Positions 35,450-45,046 of a stretch of DNA of 64,000 bases are shown piece after piece (within the stretch, counting starts at the first letter, position 1; each line of letters starts with the position of its first letter). Position numbers and translations under genes: made by a program. The notes under the pieces were generated by a model. The model made no database searches, had not been told where the DNA came from, and worked only from the letters and a program-made list of their open reading frames with translations. Location: positions 558,001-622,000 of the forward strand of contig NZ_PGOI01000007.1 of NCBI RefSeq assembly GCF_002794355.1, given 5' to 3'. This stretch comes from Pseudorhodobacter sp. MZDSW-24AT. Its GTDB lineage: Bacteria; Pseudomonadota; Alphaproteobacteria; Rhodobacterales; Rhodobacteraceae.

Positions 35450-36151
35450 TCAGCCTCGCTTCAGCCAGATGGCCTGATCGCCCAGCTTGCCCACAAAGGC
35501 CGCATGCGCCGCCATCTCCTCTTCGGTGATCCGGCTTGCAAGCGGCACCGGACGGGGGCGGGGGCGCCAATCCGCGCTGGCCTCGGCAGCGCCGGTCTGC
35601 TTGGCAGCGCCCGAAGCGGCGGCCAGCATGAAATCAGGCTGTCGGCCCCCCACCAGTTCCAGATAGACCTCGGCAAGAATTTCCGAGTCGAGCAAGGCGC
35701 CGTGCTTTTCGCGCGCCGAGTTGTCGACACCAAAACGCCGGCACAGCGCATCAAGCGAGGCTGGCGAGCCCGGAAATTTGCGACGCGCGATCATCAAGGT
35801 ATCGGTGGCGCGGCTGTTGGGCAGAACCGGAAGCCCCGCGCGCTCCAACTCGAAGTTCAAGAACTTCATGTCGAAGGCCGCATTGTGAATCACAAGCTGC
35901 GCATCGCCGACAAAATCCAGAAACGCCTGCCCGATCGCCTGAAACACCGGCTTGTCGCGCAGGAATTCATCCCCCAGCCCGTGCACCTCAAAGGCTTCCT
36001 TGGGCATGGGCCGTTCCGGGTTGATGTATTGGTGATAGGTCTGTCCGGTCGGCAAATGGTTGAACAGTTCCACCGCGCCAATCTCGACGATCCGATGCCC
36101 CTCCGACGGTTCAAAACCCGTGGTTTCAGTATCAAGGACGATTTCACGCAT
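35450..36151 (-). CDS. dnaQ: DNA polymerase III epsilon subunit (3'-5' exonuclease)
   Basis: Proofreading exonuclease of the replicative polymerase, 233 residues. DEDDh motifs are complete: DTETTG (7-12), HNAAFDMKFL (about 90-99), and H...D in EKHGALLDSEIL (about 149-160). The C-terminal tail beyond 175 is the alpha-subunit-binding part. It overlaps coaE by 8 bases and ends the leftward operon maf-aroE-coaE-dnaQ that reads away from oriC. Confidence 0.95.
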   Translation of the reverse strand: MREIVLDTETTGFEPSEGHRIVEIGAVELFNHLPTGQTYHQYINPERPMPKEAFEVHGLGDEFLRDKPVFQAIGQAFLDFVGDAQLVIHNAAFDMKFLNFELERAGLPVLPNSRATDTLMIARRKFPGSPASLDALCRRFGVDNSAREKHGALLDSEILAEVYLELVGGRQPDFMLAAASGAAKQTGAAEASADWRPRPRPVPLASRITEEEMAAHAAFVGKLGDQAIWLKRG

Positions 36152-36734
36152 GATGGCTCCGCAAATGTGCGATCAGGGCCTCTACATAGGCGCGTGTCTG
36201 CGCAAGCGACAGGGTTTCCACGATATGCGTGGCCCGCGCCCGCTTTTCCGCATCGGGCATCTGCCGCGCCAAGATCAAGGCGAACTGCGCCTCTGTCATC
36301 CCCGGGCGCGCCATGACACGCGCGCGCTGAACCGCCGCAGGGGCGGTGACCAGCAAGGTTGCCTCCATCTCGCCTTCGCTGCCCTTCTCGAACAGCAAGG
36401 GAATGTCGAGAACCACAAGATCTGCCGTGGCATCCGCCACAAAACCCGCGCGATCGGCAGCCACCAAAGGATGCACCACCGCTTCAAGGCGCGCCAAGGC
36501 CCCGGGTTCCGCCGCAATCCATGCGCGCAGCGCGCCACGATCAATCGCGCCTGCCAGATGCGCTGTCGGGCAGATCTCTGCCACGGCAGCAACCGCGGCG
36601 CCCCCCTTGGCATAAAGCCGGTGCACGGCCGCATCGGCATCCCAAACCGGCACTCCGGCTTCGGCAAACAGGGCGGCCGTCGTGGATTTCCCCATGCCGA
36701 TCGAGCCGGTCAGGCCAAGACGAAAGGCGCTCAT
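36144..36734 (-). CDS. coaE: Dephospho-CoA kinase
   Basis: Catalyses the last step of coenzyme A synthesis, phosphorylating dephospho-CoA; 196 residues. The P-loop GLTGSIGMGKSTTA is at about 7-20, the WDADAAVH acceptor-binding segment near 34-41 and LVVLDIPLLFEKG near 107-119. ATG 36734 overlaps the aroE stop (ATGA), and its own end overlaps dnaQ. Standard member of the origin-proximal leftward operon. Confidence 0.95.
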   Translation of the reverse strand: MSAFRLGLTGSIGMGKSTTAALFAEAGVPVWDADAAVHRLYAKGGAAVAAVAEICPTAHLAGAIDRGALRAWIAAEPGALARLEAVVHPLVAADRAGFVADATADLVVLDIPLLFEKGSEGEMEATLLVTAPAAVQRARVMARPGMTEAQFALILARQMPDAEKRARATHIVETLSLAQTRAYVEALIAHLRSHHA

Positions 36735-37573
36735 GACATCAGGACAGCGCGGCGTGTCTCTTCATCCACCTCTGGCCGATGGCCGAACCACCGCTCGAAT
36801 CCGGGTGCGGCTTGATGAAGCAGCATCCCCAGACCGTCGACAACGGTGCATCCTTTCGCTTGGGCTTCGATCAGGAATTGCGTCATCAAAGGGGTGTAGA
36901 CCAGATCTGTCACCACGGCTTCGGGGCGCAGCGCGTCAAGCGGAACGCGAAAATCCGGCTTTCCGGTCATGCCCAAAGACGTGGTGTTGACCACCGTCGC
37001 CGCGTCCTCCAGCATATTGGCCGCCTGCACCCATTCCATCACCGTAACCTTGGCGCCAAAATCCGAACGCAGCGCCTCGGCCCGTGGCCGGGTCCGGTTC
37101 GTGATCCGCACCTCTGGCACCCCCACCTCGATCAAGGCCGCCACAACGGCCCGCGCCGCACCGCCCGCGCCAAAGATCACCGCTGGCCCGGCGGCCGGGT
37201 TCCACTGCGGGGCGTTCTGCCGCAGGTTTGCGATAAAGCCCGAACCATCGGTGTTGTCGGCCTGAATCCGACCATCCTTGCGGAAGATCAGCGTATTGGC
37301 CGCCCCGATCAGGGCCGCGCGGTCGGTGATGATGACATCCGGGATCTTCAGGATCGCTTCCTTGTGCGGAATCGTCACATTTGCCCCGACAAACCCCATC
37401 TTGGGCAGCGCGTGCAGCATCGCCTGAAGGTCTGCGGGCGCAATATCCAAAGGAACATAGTGACCCCGGATGCCATAGCGCTTCAGCCAATAGGTGTGCA
37501 GGGCAGGGGAACGGCTGTGGGCGATCGGATGGCCAATCACGCCGGCAAGGGGCACACGGGGATGATCTGTCAT
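36731..37573 (-). CDS. aroE: Shikimate dehydrogenase (NADP+)
   Basis: Reduces 3-dehydroshikimate to shikimate in aromatic amino acid synthesis, 280 residues. Substrate-binding residues are visible in [13 protein letters not shown] (about 14-26), the catalytic Lys in NVTIPHKEA (about 65-73), the NADP-binding GAGGAARAV near 132-140 with the [10 protein letters not shown] loop. It overlaps maf upstream and coaE downstream by four bases each. Confidence 0.95.
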   Translation of the reverse strand: MTDHPRVPLAGVIGHPIAHSRSPALHTYWLKRYGIRGHYVPLDIAPADLQAMLHALPKMGFVGANVTIPHKEAILKIPDVIITDRAALIGAANTLIFRKDGRIQADNTDGSGFIANLRQNAPQWNPAAGPAVIFGAGGAARAVVAALIEVGVPEVRITNRTRPRAEALRSDFGAKVTVMEWVQAANMLEDAATVVNTTSLGMTGKPDFRVPLDALRPEAVVTDLVYTPLMTQFLIEAQAKGCTVVDGLGMLLHQAAPGFERWFGHRPEVDEETRRAVLMS

Positions 37574-38163
37574 GTCTGGATAAGACCTCTCTGACCCAAA
37601 TATCCCAGAACGGGCAACAGCGGAAGACCAAGCACCGTGAAGTAATCCCCATCGACCGCAGAAAACAAGCGCGATCCCTCTTCCTCGAGCTTGTAGGCCC
37701 CCACGCTGTCGCGCACCGAAGGCCAGTTGCGCGCCAGATACGCATCAAGATAGGCGTCCGAAAACGACCGCATGGTCAGCTTCGTTTCGGCAACGACACG
37801 CCAGACAGGCCGCGCCGCTTCATAAATCACGACCGCCGACCACAGGCTGTGAACCTTGCCCCGCAAAAGGCGGAGCTGCTCGCCAGCCTCTTCAACACTG
37901 GACGGTTTTGAAAAAACTTTCCCTTTAAGATCAAGGACCTGGTCGCATCCTATCACAAGGTCTTCGGGACAGCGTTCGGCAATCTTCCGGGCTTTCAGCT
38001 CTGCAAGCGTATCCGCCATGTCGCGCGGCTTTGCCGCCTCGGCTTCCAGACTTTGCCGGATCGACTCTTCATCGATCCGCGCTGGCTGCACGACGACGCT
38101 GACCCCGGCAGAGATGAGAAGATGGTGTCGTATCGCAGAGGTGGAGGCGAGAATAAGGCGCAT
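37570..38163 (-). CDS. maf: Maf-family nucleotide pyrophosphatase
   Basis: House-cleaning nucleoside-triphosphate pyrophosphatase of the Maf family, 197 residues, acting on modified or non-canonical nucleotides. The N-terminal signature [14 protein letters not shown] (3-16), the KARKIAE segment, catalytic Asp in VIGCDQVL (about 75-82) and the late [11 protein letters not shown] are visible. ATG 38163 is the canonical start; upstream in-frame sequence extends into the origin region and is not coding. First gene of the leftward operon beside oriC. Confidence 0.93.
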   Translation of the reverse strand: MRLILASTSAIRHHLLISAGVSVVVQPARIDEESIRQSLEAEAAKPRDMADTLAELKARKIAERCPEDLVIGCDQVLDLKGKVFSKPSSVEEAGEQLRLLRGKVHSLWSAVVIYEAARPVWRVVAETKLTMRSFSDAYLDAYLARNWPSVRDSVGAYKLEEEGSRLFSAVDGDYFTVLGLPLLPVLGYLGQRGLIQT

Positions 38164-38577
38164 GGCAGCGGGGACAGCTCTGTGGATATCTGTGCTTTGT
38201 TCTTGTGGCGGAGATTGTGCGCAGGACGCGATATGACGCAAAGGAGCGGCAGGGCAGGGCAGTTGTCAAGCGTGAGTCAAAAGATATCCCACTGTGCACG
38301 CCGGAATGCGACGGCTGTGGGAAAGCCGCAAAGCCCCTGTCGCAGTGTCGCGGCGTGGATGTTTTCTCCACCAAAGTCCACAAAGCTAACATTATGAATT
38401 TCAATAGAATTTAAAAAGTTTTCCACAGAAAAGGTGACTTATCCACCGACTTATCCCAGAAAGCCCGTCTGTGGAAAATCAGTTGGAAAAACGCTGAAAT
38501 TCTGTTTTCCACAGGCCCTACATCTACATTCCTTTTCTCTCTTTATTTTAATAAAGAAGATGAGATCGTGAGGTGAG
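38164..38577. other. oriC: Probable chromosomal replication origin (oriC)
   Basis: This 414-bp gene-free stretch separates the leftward maf operon from the rightward hemJ-rho-mnmE-mnmG-parAB genes. It holds DnaA-box-like 9-mers, one mismatch from TTATCCACA, at 38181-38189 (minus), 38419-38427, 38439-38447, 38470-38478 (minus) and 38505-38513, plus weaker ones at 38316-38324 (minus) and 38451-38459. AT-rich tracts at 38386-38420 and 38540-38557 (the latter an inverted repeat CTTTATT/AATAAAG) could unwind. One GANTC methylation site is at 38274-38278. Gene context and box clustering match alphaproteobacterial origins. Confidence 0.85.
38419..38513. repeat. DnaA-box cluster within oriC
   Basis: Four 9-mers each one mismatch from TTATCCACA lie within 95 bp: TTTTCCACA (38419), TTATCCACC (38439), the reverse of TTTTCCACA (38470) and TTTTCCACA again (38505), with the weaker TTATCCCAG at 38451. 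The cluster is directly beside the AT-rich segment on its left. Confidence 0.8.
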
Positions 38578-39027
38578 ATGACCGAAGTTCTGACAAACTG
38601 GTATTTTTGGGTGAAGTCCTTGCACGTCATCTCGGTGATCGCGTGGATGGCGGGGCTGTTCTATCTGCCCAGATTGTTCGTTTACCATGTCGAGGCGGTC
38701 GCCCAAGGCAGCGACACGGACCGCTTGTTCCAGACGATGGAGCGCCGTTTGCTGAAAGCGATCATGAACCCGGCGATGATCTCAACCTGGATCTTCGGGC
38801 TGAGCCTTGTGGCCACGCCCGGAATTGTGGACTGGACGATGATCTGGCCATGGGTCAAGGCCGCGTCCGTTCTGGCGATGACCTGGTTTCACATGTGGCT
38901 TGCCAAACAAAGAAAATCCTTCGCGGCGGGCAGCAATACGCTGACAGGGCGGCGATACCGCCTGATGAACGAGGTGCCGACGCTGCTATTGCTGCTGATC
39001 GTCTTCTCGGTGATCGTGAAGTTCTGA
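38578..39027 (+). CDS. hemJ: Protoporphyrinogen IX oxidase HemJ
   Basis: Membrane-embedded oxygen-independent-type oxidase of protoporphyrinogen IX found in most alphaproteobacteria, 149 residues. Four membrane helices are visible; the first carries the conserved His in VKSLHVISVIAWMAG (His about 16) and the LPRLFVYHVE segment follows (His about 37), with WFHMWLAKQRK near 101-111. AGGTGAG precedes the ATG. It is the first rightward gene from oriC and completes the haem theme of hemD, hemY and hemW in this window. Confidence 0.93.
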   Translation: MTEVLTNWYFWVKSLHVISVIAWMAGLFYLPRLFVYHVEAVAQGSDTDRLFQTMERRLLKAIMNPAMISTWIFGLSLVATPGIVDWTMIWPWVKAASVLAMTWFHMWLAKQRKSFAAGSNTLTGRRYRLMNEVPTLLLLLIVFSVIVKF

Positions 39028-39031
39028 TTTC

Positions 39032-39060
39032 TTGACTTTTTCGCGCGCGGTCTGTATCGC
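39032..39060 (+). promoter_or_regulatory. Candidate promoter of rho
   Basis: TTGACT (39032-39037), a 17-base spacer and TATCGC (39055-39060) lie in the hemJ-rho gap, placing the start about 80 bases before rho. The -35 is good and the -10 weak. The remaining leader to rho shows no clear attenuator. Confidence 0.4.
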
Positions 39061-39147
39061 GCCAGACAAGGGCCGTCCGGTCTTTGTTTTTCCCTTCGAT
39101 GTGGTGTCGCTGTTTGTCTGCGTGACAAGCTGCAAAAGGACTATTCC

Positions 39148-40419
39148 ATGACTGTAGAGCGCTTGAACCTTGCCGATTTGAAGGCAAAGACACCTGCTGA
39201 TCTTCTCGCGATGGCGGAAGAGTGGGAAATCGAGAATGCGCCCAGCATGCGCAAGGGCGAGATGATGTTCCAGATTCTCAAGGAACATGCCGAAGAAGGC
39301 TTCGAGATCGGCGGCGACGGCGTTCTAGAGGTTCTGCAGGATGGCTTTGGCTTCTTGCGCAGCCCCTCTGCCAACTATCTGCCGGGCCCGGATGATATCT
39401 ATGTCAGCCCTGACATGATCCGCCAGTTCAGTCTGCGGACCGGCGATTCGATCGAAGGGGTGATTCAGGCCCCGCGGGAAAACGAGAAGTATTTCAGCCT
39501 GATCAAGGCCACCAAGATCAACTTCGATGATCCGGAACGCGCCAAGCACAAGGTGCACTTCGACAACCTGACGCCGCTGTATCCGGATGAACGGTTGCGG
39601 ATGGAAGTGGATGACCCCACCGTCAAGGATCGTTCGGCCCGCATCATTGATCTGGTCTGTCCGATCGGCAAAGGCCAACGCGCGCTGATCGTGGCGCCTC
39701 CGCGCACGGGTAAGACGGTCTTGCTTCAGAACATCGCGCATTCGGTGGCCACAAATCATCCGGAATGCTACCTGATCGTGCTTCTGATCGACGAGCGGCC
39801 GGAAGAAGTGACCGATATGCAGCGCAGCGTGAAAGGGGAGGTGGTTTCCTCCACCTTTGATGAACCTGCCACACGCCACGTGGCTGTTGCCGAAATGGTC
39901 ATCGAGAAAGCGAAGCGGCTTGTGGAACACAAGCGGGACGTTGTGATCTTGCTTGATTCGATCACCCGTCTGGGGCGGGCCTTCAACACGGTGGTGCCGT
40001 CTTCGGGCAAAGTGCTGACCGGCGGGGTGGATGCCAATGCCTTGCAGCGTCCGAAGCGGTTTTTCGGCGCCGCGCGCAATATCGAGGAGGGGGGCTCGCT
40101 CACCATCATCGCGACGGCGCTGATCGATACGGGAAGCCGCATGGATGAGGTGATCTTTGAAGAATTCAAAGGCACCGGCAACAGCGAGATCGTTCTGGAC
40201 CGGAAGGTTGCAGACAAGCGGGTTTTCCCTGCCATCGACATTCTGAAATCTGGCACGCGCAAGGAAGATCTTCTGGTCGAGAAGACCGATTTGCAAAAGA
40301 CCTATGTCCTGCGTCGAATCCTCAACCCGATGGGAACCACGGATGCGGTGGAATTCCTGATCTCGAAATTGAAGCAGACCAAGTCGAACGCCGAATTCTT
40401 CGATTCGATGAATACGTAA
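39148..40419 (+). CDS. rho: Transcription termination factor Rho
   Basis: Hexameric RNA-dependent ATPase/helicase that ends transcription, 423 residues. The N-terminal domain and cold-shock-like RNA-binding fold ([22 protein letters not shown], about 66-87) precede the ATPase core, with Walker [13 protein letters not shown] near 184-195, [12 protein letters not shown] near 212-223, Walker [15 protein letters not shown], and the Q-loop/R-loop segment with [13 protein letters not shown]. The sequence is standard for the family. Located between hemJ and mnmE as in many alphaproteobacterial origins. Confidence 0.97.
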   Translation: MTVERLNLADLKAKTPADLLAMAEEWEIENAPSMRKGEMMFQILKEHAEEGFEIGGDGVLEVLQDGFGFLRSPSANYLPGPDDIYVSPDMIRQFSLRTGDSIEGVIQAPRENEKYFSLIKATKINFDDPERAKHKVHFDNLTPLYPDERLRMEVDDPTVKDRSARIIDLVCPIGKGQRALIVAPPRTGKTVLLQNIAHSVATNHPECYLIVLLIDERPEEVTDMQRSVKGEVVSSTFDEPATRHVAVAEMVIEKAKRLVEHKRDVVILLDSITRLGRAFNTVVPSSGKVLTGGVDANALQRPKRFFGAARNIEEGGSLTIIATALIDTGSRMDEVIFEEFKGTGNSEIVLDRKVADKRVFPAIDILKSGTRKEDLLVEKTDLQKTYVLRRILNPMGTTDAVEFLISKLKQTKSNAEFFDSMNT

Positions 40420-40441
40420 CGCGCAAAGCAGAGCATCACAG

Positions 40442-41728
40442 ATGGCGGACACAATCTTCGCGCTGGCAACAGCTCGCGGCAAGGCTGGTGTTGCCGTCAT
40501 CCGGGTTTCCGGCCCAAAGGCTTTGGAGGCCGCCTCGGCTTTGGGTGTGCAAGGGCTGACGCCCCGGCGCGCCAGCCTGCGGGATCTGGTCTTTGAAGGG
40601 GACGCGATCGATTCGGGGATCGTGATTTATTTCGAGCCGGGTCGCAGCTTTACGGGCGAAAAAGTTGTTGAATTTCAAATACATGGCGGCGAATCGGTGG
40701 TTTCTGCGCTTCTTTGGTCGCTGGAGAGGGTGCCCGGCCTGAGACTTGCCGAGGCAGGCGAATTCACGCGCCGCGCCTTGGAAAATGGCATGATGGATTT
40801 GACGCAGGTCGAGGCGCTTGCCGATTTGATCGATTCAGAGACCGAAGCGCAGAGGCGGCAGGCTCAGGCTGTGCTCAAGGGTGCGATTGGTCAGAAAGCT
40901 GCCGCTTGGCGCAAGGATCTGATCCGTGCGGCGGCGCTGATCGAAGCCTCTCTCGATTTTTCAGAAGAAGATGTTCCGGAAAATGTTGTTCCGGAAGTTC
41001 TTGCGCTTGTATCCGGGCTTCGTGACGCATTTCGTTTGGAACTGACGAAAAGCGAGGGCACCGAACGGGTGCGCGCCGGATTCGAGGTTGCGATCATCGG
41101 CGCGCCGAATGCCGGAAAATCCAGTCTTCTCAATGCGCTGGTTGGTCGAGAGGCCGCGATTACGTCATCGATTGCTGGAACCACGCGGGACATCATTGAA
41201 GTCCGCATGGAGATCGAGGGCTTGGCCGTTACCCTGCTTGATACCGCCGGGCTCCGGGAGACAGAGGACGAGATTGAAAAGATCGGCGTTGACCGCGCAA
41301 AGCAGCGCGCCGAAGCGGCCGATCTCAGAGTTCTGGTTTTGGCTCCCGAAGATTTGACCGATGTTCCTTATTGGACAGAGCAGGACATTGTCGTTCGGAG
41401 TAAGGCAGACCTTGTCCCGCAAGAGGGTGCGATTTCGGCCAAAACAGGCCAGGGTTTGGATGATCTGGTCAAAACCATTGGCCTGCGCTTAAAGGACAGG
41501 GTATCAGGCTCAGGGATTCTGATCCGTGAACGCCACCGCGCCGCTTTGAAGACAGCGTTCGAATCCATGGAGTCCGCCAGAAGTTCGTTGTATGGTGAAG
41601 CTCCGCCTTTGGAACTGGTGGCAGCGGACATCCGGATGGCTGCGCATGCGCTCGACCTGTTGGTGGGGAAAATCGGAGTTGAAACGCTGCTTGATGAGAT
41701 CTTCAGCAGCTTCTGCATCGGAAAGTAG
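40442..41728 (+). CDS. mnmE: tRNA modification GTPase MnmE
   Basis: With MnmG, installs the carboxymethylaminomethyl group at U34 wobble positions of certain tRNAs; 428 residues. It has the N-terminal tetrahydrofolate-binding domain, the helical domain, an inserted G domain with G1 [14 protein letters not shown] (about 220-233), G2 TTRDIIE, G3 DTAGLRET (about 265-272), and a C-terminal FCIGK carrying the conserved catalytic Cys motif CxGK. Two bases separate its stop from mnmG, its functional partner. Confidence 0.96.
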   Translation: MADTIFALATARGKAGVAVIRVSGPKALEAASALGVQGLTPRRASLRDLVFEGDAIDSGIVIYFEPGRSFTGEKVVEFQIHGGESVVSALLWSLERVPGLRLAEAGEFTRRALENGMMDLTQVEALADLIDSETEAQRRQAQAVLKGAIGQKAAAWRKDLIRAAALIEASLDFSEEDVPENVVPEVLALVSGLRDAFRLELTKSEGTERVRAGFEVAIIGAPNAGKSSLLNALVGREAAITSSIAGTTRDIIEVRMEIEGLAVTLLDTAGLRETEDEIEKIGVDRAKQRAEAADLRVLVLAPEDLTDVPYWTEQDIVVRSKADLVPQEGAISAKTGQGLDDLVKTIGLRLKDRVSGSGILIRERHRAALKTAFESMESARSSLYGEAPPLELVAADIRMAAHALDLLVGKIGVETLLDEIFSSFCIGK

Positions 41729-41730
41729 GA

Positions 41731-43605
41731 TTGTTTCACGTGAAACATTTTGATGTCATTGTGATCGGTGGGGGACATGCGGGAACAGAGGCGGCTTTCG
41801 CGGCTGCCCGTACAGGCGCGTCCGTAGGCTTGGTGACCCAGAAACTCAGCTCCATCGGGATGATGTCCTGCAACCCCGCCATCGGAGGCTTGGGAAAAGG
41901 CCATCTTGTACGCGAGATTGATGCCTTCGACGGGCTGATGGGACGGGCCGCAGATGCGGCTGGCATTCAATTTCGGCTTTTGAACAAAAGAAAAGGGCCT
42001 GCCGTGCAAGGCCCTCGCGCACAGATTGATCGAAAACTGTACCGTCAGTTTGTGCAATCAGAGCTTCGTCTCACCAAAGGCCTGACGCTCATCGAAGGCG
42101 AGGTGGTGGACCTTCTGGTGGAATCCGCGCAGGTCACAGGCGTTTTGTTGGGGAACGGCGAACGCGTCGCCGCGCCCGCCGTGGTTTTGACGGCGGGAAC
42201 TTTCCTGAATGGTCTGATTCACATCGGCCAAGACCGTCATTCTGGCGGGCGGATGGGCGATGATGCGTCTCTTCGGCTTGGAGACCGTCTGAACGATCTT
42301 GGCTTGAAACGCGGCCGTTTGAAAACTGGGACGCCTCCACGCCTTGATGGAAAGACCATCGACTGGTCCATGCTTGAGATGCAGGCCGGTGACGAAGTTC
42401 CGACGATGTTCTCTTTTCTCAATACCCGGCCCGTGGCGCGGCAGATTTCCTGCGGCATCACCCGCACAAATGAGAAAACGCATGAGATCATCCGGGCCAA
42501 CTTGTCAAAATCTGCCATGTATGGCGGCCATATCGAAGGCGTCGGGCCGCGGTACTGCCCTTCGATCGAAGACAAGGTGACGCGTTTTTCCGATAAGGAT
42601 GGGCATCAAGTCTTTCTGGAGCCTGAAGGATTGGACGACGACACCATCTATCCCAATGGCATTTCGTCCTCCCTCCCGATTGACGTGCAAGAGGCCTATG
42701 TTGCCTCGATCCCAGGGCTTGAACACGCCAGAATTCTTCAACCCGCTTACGCGATCGAATACGACTATTTCGATCCACGCGCCCTGTCGCCATCGCTGGA
42801 ACTTCCAGATCTGCCCGGGCTCTTCCTCGCCGGCCAAATCAATGGGACGACGGGATATGAAGAGGCGGCGGCGCAAGGGCTTTGTGCCGGATTGAACGCG
42901 GCACAACTTGCCCTTCAAAAGCCCAGTGTCACCTTCCATCGCTCTGACAGTTACATCGGCGTTCTGATTGATGATCTGCGCACAATGGGGGTGACAGAGC
43001 CTTATCGCATGTTCACCTCTCGGGCTGAATTCCGGCTTTCGTTGCGGGCGGATAATGCGGATCAGCGTCTTACGGCGCGCGCCATTGATCTTGGTATGGT
43101 CAGCGAAGAACGCGTTGGCGCCTTTACCCAAAAACTCGATCGTCTTGAAAAAGCAAAAGCCGCGTTGGATAGCCTGAGTTTCACCCCGAGGGAACTTTTG
43201 GCCTTTGGTCTCCAGGTCAGCGCTGACGGCACCCGCCGGTCCGCGCTTGAAGTGTTGGGCGCCTATCCGATGTCGCCGGAAGAGCAAACCCGGTTGGTCC
43301 CCATGCTTGATGATCTTTCGCCCGAAACACGAGAGCAATTGATCCGTGACGCGATGTATGGGCGTTATCTCACTCGGCAGTCAGAACAGATTTCACAACT
43401 CAAAAGGGAAGAGGCGACCGAAATCCCGCATGATTTTGCCTATGCCTCCATGTCTGGCTTGTCTGGGGAGCTGAAGTCAAAGCTGACTGTGCGCCGTCCG
43501 GCATCTTTGGCAGAAGCCGCCAAGATCGAAGGAATGACACCTGCAGCATTGGCGTTGATCCTCGCCAACTTGCGCAAACACACCGCGTCACGGGCCGCTG
43601 TATGA
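41731..43605 (+). CDS. mnmG: tRNA uridine-5-carboxymethylaminomethyl modification enzyme MnmG
   Basis: FAD-dependent partner of MnmE, 624 residues. The N-terminal FAD motif [12 protein letters not shown] is at about 11-22, followed by [20 protein letters not shown] typical of the family; the C-terminal helical domain binds MnmE and tRNA. The start is non-ATG: either TTG 41731 (MFHVKHFDV) or GTG 41740 (MKHFDV), the latter 9 bases after AGGA. The parS palindrome at 41732-41747 forms the first codons. It overlaps rsmG by four bases. Confidence 0.95.
   Translation: MFHVKHFDVIVIGGGHAGTEAAFAAARTGASVGLVTQKLSSIGMMSCNPAIGGLGKGHLVREIDAFDGLMGRAADAAGIQFRLLNKRKGPAVQGPRAQIDRKLYRQFVQSELRLTKGLTLIEGEVVDLLVESAQVTGVLLGNGERVAAPAVVLTAGTFLNGLIHIGQDRHSGGRMGDDASLRLGDRLNDLGLKRGRLKTGTPPRLDGKTIDWSMLEMQAGDEVPTMFSFLNTRPVARQISCGITRTNEKTHEIIRANLSKSAMYGGHIEGVGPRYCPSIEDKVTRFSDKDGHQVFLEPEGLDDDTIYPNGISSSLPIDVQEAYVASIPGLEHARILQPAYAIEYDYFDPRALSPSLELPDLPGLFLAGQINGTTGYEEAAAQGLCAGLNAAQLALQKPSVTFHRSDSYIGVLIDDLRTMGVTEPYRMFTSRAEFRLSLRADNADQRLTARAIDLGMVSEERVGAFTQKLDRLEKAKAALDSLSFTPRELLAFGLQVSADGTRRSALEVLGAYPMSPEEQTRLVPMLDDLSPETREQLIRDAMYGRYLTRQSEQISQLKREEATEIPHDFAYASMSGLSGELKSKLTVRRPASLAEAAKIEGMTPAALALILANLRKHTASRAAV
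41732..41747. promoter_or_regulatory. parS: parS centromere-like site 1
   Basis: TGTTTCACGTGAAACA is the perfect 16-bp parS palindrome bound by chromosomal ParB. It sits at the mnmE-mnmG junction, about 3.2 kb from the proposed oriC and 3.3 kb before parB. Confidence 0.96.
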
Positions 43606-44225
43606 TGTCATCGGTGGAAAGATCTTTCGCAGGAAATGTTTCACGTGAAACAATGGAACGTTACAACCTCCTCGAAAGTCTCGTCAAAAAATGGAACCCG
43701 GCCATAAACCTGGTTTCCAAGGAAAGCGTCGCTCACCTCTATGACCGTCACATCCAAGATTCTGCCCAGCTATTTTACCTTGCCAATTGCACCTCAGGGC
43801 TATGGTGTGATCTGGGCAGCGGTGGCGGATTCCCCGGACTCGTCATCGCAATCCTCATGAAAGGGGAGGGTGTTGCCGCCAACCTGACGCTTGTCGAATC
43901 CGATGCGCGCAAATGTGCATTTCTCCGAGAAGCAGCGCGTCAACTCGACCTTGATGTCGCGGTTTCGAACCACAGGATCGAGGAATTGCCGCCCTCTCAC
44001 GCAGACTATCTTTCTGCAAGGGCACTCTCGTCCCTCACAAACCTGTGCGCCTTCGCAGATCGCCACCTTGCTGCCAACGGCACCGCATTTTTTCCGAAAG
44101 GAGAGCGCTTTGCCGCCGAGGTTGAAGAGGCGAAACGGCTCTGGACCTTCGATCTTCGTGTTCATCCCAGCATCACTCATCCCGCCGCCGCGATCCTTGA
44201 ACTGAAGAATATTCGCCATGTCTGA
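43602..44225 (+). CDS. rsmG: 16S rRNA (guanine(527)-N7)-methyltransferase RsmG
   Basis: SAM-dependent methyltransferase acting on 16S rRNA G527, 207 residues; loss gives low-level streptomycin resistance in many bacteria. The SAM-binding [18 protein letters not shown] is at about 67-84, with the preceding [12 protein letters not shown] and HIQDSAQL signatures. Residues 12-17 (NVSRET) are encoded by a second parS palindrome. ATG 43602 (followed by ATG 43605) overlaps the mnmG stop, and its end overlaps parA by 8 bases. Confidence 0.95.
   Translation: MMSSVERSFAGNVSRETMERYNLLESLVKKWNPAINLVSKESVAHLYDRHIQDSAQLFYLANCTSGLWCDLGSGGGFPGLVIAILMKGEGVAANLTLVESDARKCAFLREAARQLDLDVAVSNHRIEELPPSHADYLSARALSSLTNLCAFADRHLAANGTAFFPKGERFAAEVEEAKRLWTFDLRVHPSITHPAAAILELKNIRHV
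43637..43652. promoter_or_regulatory. parS: parS centromere-like site 2
   Basis: A second exact copy of TGTTTCACGTGAAACA lies 1.9 kb from the first, inside codons 12-17 of rsmG and upstream of parAB. Two identical 16-mers so close, next to parAB and oriC, mark the chromosomal partition centromere. Confidence 0.96.
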
Positions 44226-45030
44226 TGTCGCCTCACGCACCGCGCCTCGTGTCATCGCCATCGCCAATCAGAAAGGGGGCGTGGGCAAAACCACGACCAC
44301 GATCAACCTCGCCGCTGGACTTGTCGAGTTTGGCTATAAAGTCCTGGTCATCGACATTGATCCTCAGGGAAATGCGTCGACAGGCCTCGGCATCTCCGCC
44401 GAGAACCGGCACCGCACCAGTTACGATCTGCTGCTCGAACAGGCCAAGCTGGTGGATCTCATTCAAAGTGGCTCGGTGCCGGGCATTTTCGTATGCCCCG
44501 CCAATGCAGATCTCGCCTCCGCCGATATCGACCTCGTGGCCAGCGAAAAGCGCTCTTTTCTGCTGTCGGATGCCATCCGAGACGCCGCCTTCTTGTCGGA
44601 AGCCTTCGATTTCGTGCTGATCGATTGCCCGCCGTCCTTGTCGCTCCTGACCGTCAATGCGCTGGTGGCCGCGGAATCCGTCTTGATTCCCTTGCAAAGT
44701 GAGTTCTTCGCGCTCGAAGGCCTCTCGCAACTGATGCTGACAATCCGAGACATCCGAAAATCCGCCAACCCTCGCCTGCGCATCGAAGGGGTTTTGGTTA
44801 CGATGACAGACAGCAGGAACAGGCTGTCCCAACAGGTTGAGGCGGACGCAAGGGCAAATCTGGGCGATATGGTCTTTGCAACCACGATTCCCCGCAATGT
44901 CAGGGTCTCCGAGGCACCCTCCTACGCGCTGCCTGTGCTCCAATATGATCCGACATCAAAAGGGGCCGAGGCCTATCGCCGCCTGTCACTCGAGATCATT
45001 TCGCGCCGGCCCAACGGGCGCGCCGCCTGA
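44218..45030 (+). CDS. parA: Chromosome partitioning ATPase ParA
   Basis: Walker-type ATPase that moves ParB-parS complexes, 270 residues. The deviant Walker A NQKGGVGKTTTTINLA is at about 17-32, the Walker A' DIDPQGNAST near 47-56 and Walker B FVLIDCPPSLSLL near 130-142. It lacks the N-terminal HTH of plasmid type Ia ParA, as expected for the chromosomal Soj class. It overlaps rsmG and precedes parB by 16 bases. Confidence 0.96.
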   Translation: MSDVASRTAPRVIAIANQKGGVGKTTTTINLAAGLVEFGYKVLVIDIDPQGNASTGLGISAENRHRTSYDLLLEQAKLVDLIQSGSVPGIFVCPANADLASADIDLVASEKRSFLLSDAIRDAAFLSEAFDFVLIDCPPSLSLLTVNALVAAESVLIPLQSEFFALEGLSQLMLTIRDIRKSANPRLRIEGVLVTMTDSRNRLSQQVEADARANLGDMVFATTIPRNVRVSEAPSYALPVLQYDPTSKGAEAYRRLSLEIISRRPNGRAA

Positions 45031-45046
45031 AGAAGAAAGAGCAGTT

